From Desulfuromonadaceae bacterium UBA2294 (GTDB taxonomy: Bacteria > Desulfobacterota > Desulfuromonadia > Desulfuromonadales > UBA2294), in NCBI GenBank assembly GCA_002345625.1, contig DDWE01000089.1, positions 1 to 16,321 on the forward strand: a stretch of DNA of 16,321 nucleotides. Reading direction: 5' to 3'. A model generated the notes under the pieces. That model did not search any database. It was not told the origin of the DNA and saw only the letters and a program-made list of their open reading frames with translations. The translations under genes and the position numbers were made by a program. Positions 12,767 through 16,321 of this stretch are shown piece after piece (within the stretch, counting starts at the first letter, position 1; each line of letters opens with the position of its first letter).

Positions 12767-14397
12767 GAGTCAACAACGTCACCCCGAATGACCTGCCGTG
12801 GAAGCTCCGCTACGATGCCCACCGCTGCACCCTGTGCGGTTCCTGCGTCGCGGCCTGTTCCTTCCGCGCCATCATGCCGAAAGTCGAGCGCCGGCGCCTG
12901 GTCTTCTCCGAGGGCGACCTGCCCGATCCGCAGAGCCGCTTCTCCGCCGTGCCGGTGATCCGTCAGGTCCACTCGGTCAAGGACTACTGTCGCGGCTGCG
13001 GTATCTGCGAAAAGGTCTGCCCGAACGACGCCATCGGCCCGGTGCGCAACCCCGACAGCCGGCATCCGATCATCACCCGCTGCCTCGGCGGCGACTCGAT
13101 CAAACGCGGTGGGCGCAAGAATCTCGAATCGGTCATGCGCACCCTCGACAAGATCCGTGTCGCCCGCATTTCGCAAATGACCGACCCGAGCCTCGACGCC
13201 CAGCGCCATAGCTTCGATATGCTCGCCCCCTTCGGCCGTATTCTGCCGCCGAAGAAGATGTCACTCAACGTTGGCGCCGACGGCAAGCTCGAATTCGGCC
13301 AGGCGGCACCGCCGGTACACTGGATCTACCCGGTGATCATCGGTGATATGTCGATCGGCGCGCTCTCCTGGCGCATGTGGGAAGCGGTCGCCATGGCGGT
13401 CGCCTACCTCAACGAGGAGTGCGGCCTGCCGGTGCGCATGTGTTCGGGTGAAGGCGGCGTGCCAGTACGGCTGCTGAAATCAAAATACCTGAAATACATG
13501 ATTCTGCAGATCGCCTCCGGCCATTTCGGCTGGAACCGGATCGTCAAGGCGATGCCGCACATGGTTGAAGATCCGGCCGGGATTCTGATCAAGATCGGGC
13601 AGGGGGCGAAGCCGGGTGACGGCGGTCTTCTCCAGGCCAACAAGGTTGCCGAGCATATTCAGGCGATTCGCGGGGTTCCCAAAGCGGATCTCCTTTCACC
13701 GCCAAACCATCAGGGGCTCTATTCGATCGAAGAGAGTGTGCAGAAGATGTTCCTCTCTTTCAATGCGGCGTTCAAGTTTCGTGTGCCGGTTGCTATCAAG
13801 GTGGCGGCGTCGGCGACCAGTGTCAGCGTTTACAACAACCTCGTCCGTGATCCGTACAATATCGTCGGCGGCCTGTTTCTCGACGGTATCGACGGCGGCA
13901 CCGGAGCGGCGCATGAGGTCTCTCTCGACCATACCGGGCACCCGATCGTCTCCAAACTGCGTGATTGTTACCTTGCGGCGACGGCGCAGGGTCGGCAGGG
14001 ACAGATTCCGCTCTGGGCGGCCGGTGGTCTCGGCAAGACCGGTGACCTGGCTGCCGATGCTTTCAAGATGATCGCGCTGGGGGCCAACGGCGTCTTCACC
14101 GGCAAGCTGATTCTGCAGATGGCCGGTTGCGTCGGCAACGATCAGGGGCGCTGCAACGCCTGCAACACCGGTCTTTGTCCGGTCGGCATCACCACCCAGG
14201 AGCCGGCGCTGGTTCACCGCCTCGATCCTGAGCGGGTGGCGCAGAATATCGTCAATTACTTTTTGGCCATGGATCAGGAGTTCAAGAAGCTGATGGCCCC
14301 GATCGGCAACTCATCCCTGCCGGTCGGTCGCTCCGATGCCCTGGTGGCAACGGACAAGGCGGTCGCCGATAAGCTCCAGATTCAGTATGTCTGTTAA
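12754..14397 (+). CDS. Glutamate synthase, FMN-binding subunit with N-terminal ferredoxin domain
   Basis: This 547-residue protein is the synthase core, condensing ammonia with 2-oxoglutarate and reducing the product to glutamate. The N-terminus carries two 4Fe-4S motifs, CTLCGSCVAAC (Cys25, 28, 31, 35) and CRGCGICEKVC (Cys79, 82, 85, 89). Residues ~150-500 form the FMN-binding TIM barrel with DGGTGAAH (380-387), followed by the Cys cluster around CNACNTGLCPVGI (Cys467, 470, 475) for the family's further Fe-S centre. Conventional GltB has no N-terminal ferredoxin domain, so electrons may arrive through these clusters. The ATG at 12754 has GGAGG seven bases upstream; a second ATG at 12763 forms an ATGA overlap but is 16 bases from it. 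Confidence 0.92.
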   Translation: METMRVNNVTPNDLPWKLRYDAHRCTLCGSCVAACSFRAIMPKVERRRLVFSEGDLPDPQSRFSAVPVIRQVHSVKDYCRGCGICEKVCPNDAIGPVRNPDSRHPIITRCLGGDSIKRGGRKNLESVMRTLDKIRVARISQMTDPSLDAQRHSFDMLAPFGRILPPKKMSLNVGADGKLEFGQAAPPVHWIYPVIIGDMSIGALSWRMWEAVAMAVAYLNEECGLPVRMCSGEGGVPVRLLKSKYLKYMILQIASGHFGWNRIVKAMPHMVEDPAGILIKIGQGAKPGDGGLLQANKVAEHIQAIRGVPKADLLSPPNHQGLYSIEESVQKMFLSFNAAFKFRVPVAIKVAASATSVSVYNNLVRDPYNIVGGLFLDGIDGGTGAAHEVSLDHTGHPIVSKLRDCYLAATAQGRQGQIPLWAAGGLGKTGDLAADAFKMIALGANGVFTGKLILQMAGCVGNDQGRCNACNTGLCPVGITTQEPALVHRLDPERVAQNIVNYFLAMDQEFKKLMAPIGNSSLPVGRSDALVATDKAVADKLQIQYVC

Positions 14398-14409
14398 GGA
14401 GAAGTGACC

Positions 14410-16321
14410 ATGGCTGTGAAAATTGCTGGTTTTGATCAAAATAGTAAGCGGATTTCGACGCAACAGTTGCTGCAGGAGCTTTACGTGCAGCTTGAACAGG
14501 GGGAGACTGAATTTGAAGTCCTCTCTTCCGGGCACCACAATATCGGCGGCCCGTTGTGGACCGAAGACGGCACACCGCTTAAATTCCGGGTCAAGAATCC
14601 GGGGCAGCGGGTTGGATCGTTTGGTCTCGACGGGACCGAGATTGTTGTGGAAGGGAGCGCCTGTGCAGATGCCGGTTGGCTCAATTCCGGCGCTACCCTG
14701 ACGATTCTCGGTGACGGTGGCGACACCACCGCCCACTGTGCGGCGGGGGGGCGGATTTATGTCGCCGGTCGGGTCGGTACCCGTTCCGGCTCGCTGATGA
14801 AGCATGACCCGGCTTACGATGCGCCGCAACTCTGGGTGTTGAAGAATACCGGCTCTTTCTCCTTTGAATTTATGGGGGGCGGCACTGCGGTAATCTGCGG
14901 CTACGGCCGTATGGATCTCGATTCGGTCCTCGGTGACCGCGCCTGTATGGGGATGGTCGGTGGGACGATTTATGTCCGGGGCCCGGTCAAAGGGTTGTCG
15001 AACGACGTCTGGCTGCTTGATCTCGACGACTTCGACCGGACATTTTTGACCGACAACATGCCGGTTTTTCTCGGAAAGATCGAACGGCCTGAGCTGTTCA
15101 AAGAGCTGACCGACTTTTCCGAATGGAAGAAGGTTGTTGCCAAGTCGTATGAAGAGCGCAACATTCTCAGCCGTATCTCGATGCGTGAGTTCCATGAGCA
15201 GAAGTGGGTCGAAGGGGGGATCTTCGGTGATATCATCTCCGATGACTACCGCCATGTCGCCGGAATGGTCAACGTCGGTGCGGATCGGTTGAAAATTCCA
15301 CACTGGCAGGATAAGCGTTTTGGCGCACCGTGTCAGGTCGCCTGTCCGTCGAACATCCCGACCCAGGACCGGATCAACCTGCTGCGGCAGGGAAAAATCA
15401 AGGAAGCGCTCGAACTGGTTCTGCACTATTCGCCGTTCCCGTCGAGCGTCTGCGGCGAAGTCTGCCCGAATCTCTGCATGGATGCCTGCAGCCGCCGCTA
15501 TATCGATAAGCCGGTCGGGATGAAGGAGCTCGGTCGTCTCTCGCTCGATGCCGCCTCGCCCGTAGCCAAGCCAAACAGCGGTAAAAAAGTTGCGGTGATC
15601 GGCGGTGGCCCCGGTGGTCTTTCTGCCGCCTGGCAGCTCCGTCTGTTTGGCCATCAGGTGACCGTCTACGAGGCGGATAAGGATGTCGGCGGCAAGCTGC
15701 GTCAGGTTATCCCGGCCGGGCGACTCCCGGAGCATGCCCTGAGTGCGGAAATCAGCCGGATCAAAGCGCTCGGCATCAATGTTCAGGCGAACTGCCAGGT
15801 CGATCCGAAACTGTTCGAAAAAATAAAGAAAGAGAATGACGCGGTGGTCATCGCCTCCGGCGCACACAACCCGGTGGTGATCCCGTTTGTCGGCCACGAA
15901 CGGCTGGTCAAGGGGCTCGATTTTCTTAAAGCGGTGAACGCCGGTAAAAAGCCGAAAGTCGGCAAGCGCGTGGTTGTGATCGGTGCCGGCAATGCCGGGA
16001 TGGACGTCTGTCTCGGTGCTTACGCCATGGGCGCACAGAAGGTTACTGCTATCGATGTGCAGCGACCGGCGGCGTTTCAGAATGAAATCGACCATGTCAA
16101 GGCGCTCGGCGGTGAAGTTCGCTGGCCGGTCTTTACCGAGAAGATCACAGAAGAAGGGCTTTACACCAAAGACGGCGAGCTGATTGAAGCCGATATGGTG
16201 ATTATCTCTATCGGTGAGCGCCCTGATCTCTCCTACGTTCCGCGTGAGTGGCTGACCGATCGCGGTATGATGGATGTCGATTCCTGTCGGCAGTCGATCA
16301 AGGCGCCCGGGGTCTTCGCCA
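14410..16321 (+). CDS. Glutamate synthase GXGXG domain fused to GltD-like FAD/NAD(P)H subunit (3' end outside window)
   Basis: The first 637 codons are visible and the gene continues past the window. Residues ~35-205 are the GXGXG beta-helix domain, the C-terminal domain of ordinary GltB (repeats such as HHNIGGPL, DGGDTTAHCAAGGRIYVAG, ACMGMVGGTIYVRG). From ~300 a GltD/beta-subunit-like part starts: cysteines in CQVAC (308, 312) and CGEVCPNLCMDAC (348, 352, 356, 360) for 4Fe-4S clusters, FAD motif GGGPGG (398-403), and a second Rossmann motif VVVIGAGNAGMDVC. It should pass electrons from NAD(P)H to the FMN subunit. The fusion joins domains that are separate genes in split archaeal-type enzymes. 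AAGGAG (14396-14401) overlaps the stop of the preceding gene, eight bases before this ATG. Confidence 0.93.
   Translation, partial: MAVKIAGFDQNSKRISTQQLLQELYVQLEQGETEFEVLSSGHHNIGGPLWTEDGTPLKFRVKNPGQRVGSFGLDGTEIVVEGSACADAGWLNSGATLTILGDGGDTTAHCAAGGRIYVAGRVGTRSGSLMKHDPAYDAPQLWVLKNTGSFSFEFMGGGTAVICGYGRMDLDSVLGDRACMGMVGGTIYVRGPVKGLSNDVWLLDLDDFDRTFLTDNMPVFLGKIERPELFKELTDFSEWKKVVAKSYEERNILSRISMREFHEQKWVEGGIFGDIISDDYRHVAGMVNVGADRLKIPHWQDKRFGAPCQVACPSNIPTQDRINLLRQGKIKEALELVLHYSPFPSSVCGEVCPNLCMDACSRRYIDKPVGMKELGRLSLDAASPVAKPNSGKKVAVIGGGPGGLSAAWQLRLFGHQVTVYEADKDVGGKLRQVIPAGRLPEHALSAEISRIKALGINVQANCQVDPKLFEKIKKENDAVVIASGAHNPVVIPFVGHERLVKGLDFLKAVNAGKKPKVGKRVVVIGAGNAGMDVCLGAYAMGAQKVTAIDVQRPAAFQNEIDHVKALGGEVRWPVFTEKITEEGLYTKDGELIEADMVIISIGERPDLSYVPREWLTDRGMMDVDSCRQSIKAPGVFA

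Noticed and set aside
14311..16095. 594-codon open frame on the minus strand
   Set aside because: It lies wholly antisense to the GXGXG-GltD gene, whose motifs are unmistakable, and its translation has no recognisable domain. GC-rich codon bias on the sense strand keeps the antisense frame open.

Overview
The window reads as chromosomal DNA of a GC-rich, anaerobic-type Gram-negative bacterium. A member of the Desulfuromonadia (Geobacter/Desulfuromonas relatives) fits best. This is inferred from the gene types (three-ORF ferredoxin-like glutamate synthase, DedA-FAD oxidoreductase fusion, selenocysteine use), the lipoproteins and a sigma-54 promoter; no rRNA or other phylogenetic marker is present.

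Left edge (1-867): an AT-rich lipoprotein gene on the minus strand has the anatomy of an integron gene cassette. A GTTAGAC core site lies just before the ATG and a ~109-bp attC-like hairpin element follows the stop. No integrase is in view, so this looks like the right end of an integrase-less or distant cassette array. Between it and the next gene lie a tandem palindromic repeat and an apparent gene remnant.

Minus-strand block (868-8218), read right to left: a DedA/TVP38 membrane domain fused to an FAD disulfide oxidoreductase; an alpha/beta-hydrolase fused to OsmC; a 39-codon remnant of a DUF302 gene; a palindromic intergenic repeat; a periplasmic DsrE-like protein; and a translationally coupled pair, a DUF4105 membrane protein and a lipase-like lipoprotein. 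Most of these look like envelope or thiol/redox functions, but only the last pair is clearly an operon.

Divergent intergenic region (8219-8722): a small palindromic repeat element and a good sigma-70 promoter reading right.

Plus-strand block (8723-16321): an arsenosugar-biosynthesis pair (AhpD-like peroxidase-family protein and radical-SAM ArsS). ArsS appears to be a selenoprotein: its apparent stop UGA aligns with the family's C-terminal Cys/Sec position, the frame continues seven codons, and a SECIS-like hairpin sits at the right distance. Next is a branched-chain aminotransferase (ilvE) closed by a strong terminator, then a sigma-54-type promoter driving a three-gene glutamate synthase operon: a class-II amidotransferase, an FMN/Fe-S synthase, and a GXGXG domain fused to a GltD-like FAD/NAD(P)H subunit that runs off the window. 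Together IlvE and the synthase provide transamination and ammonia assimilation through glutamate.
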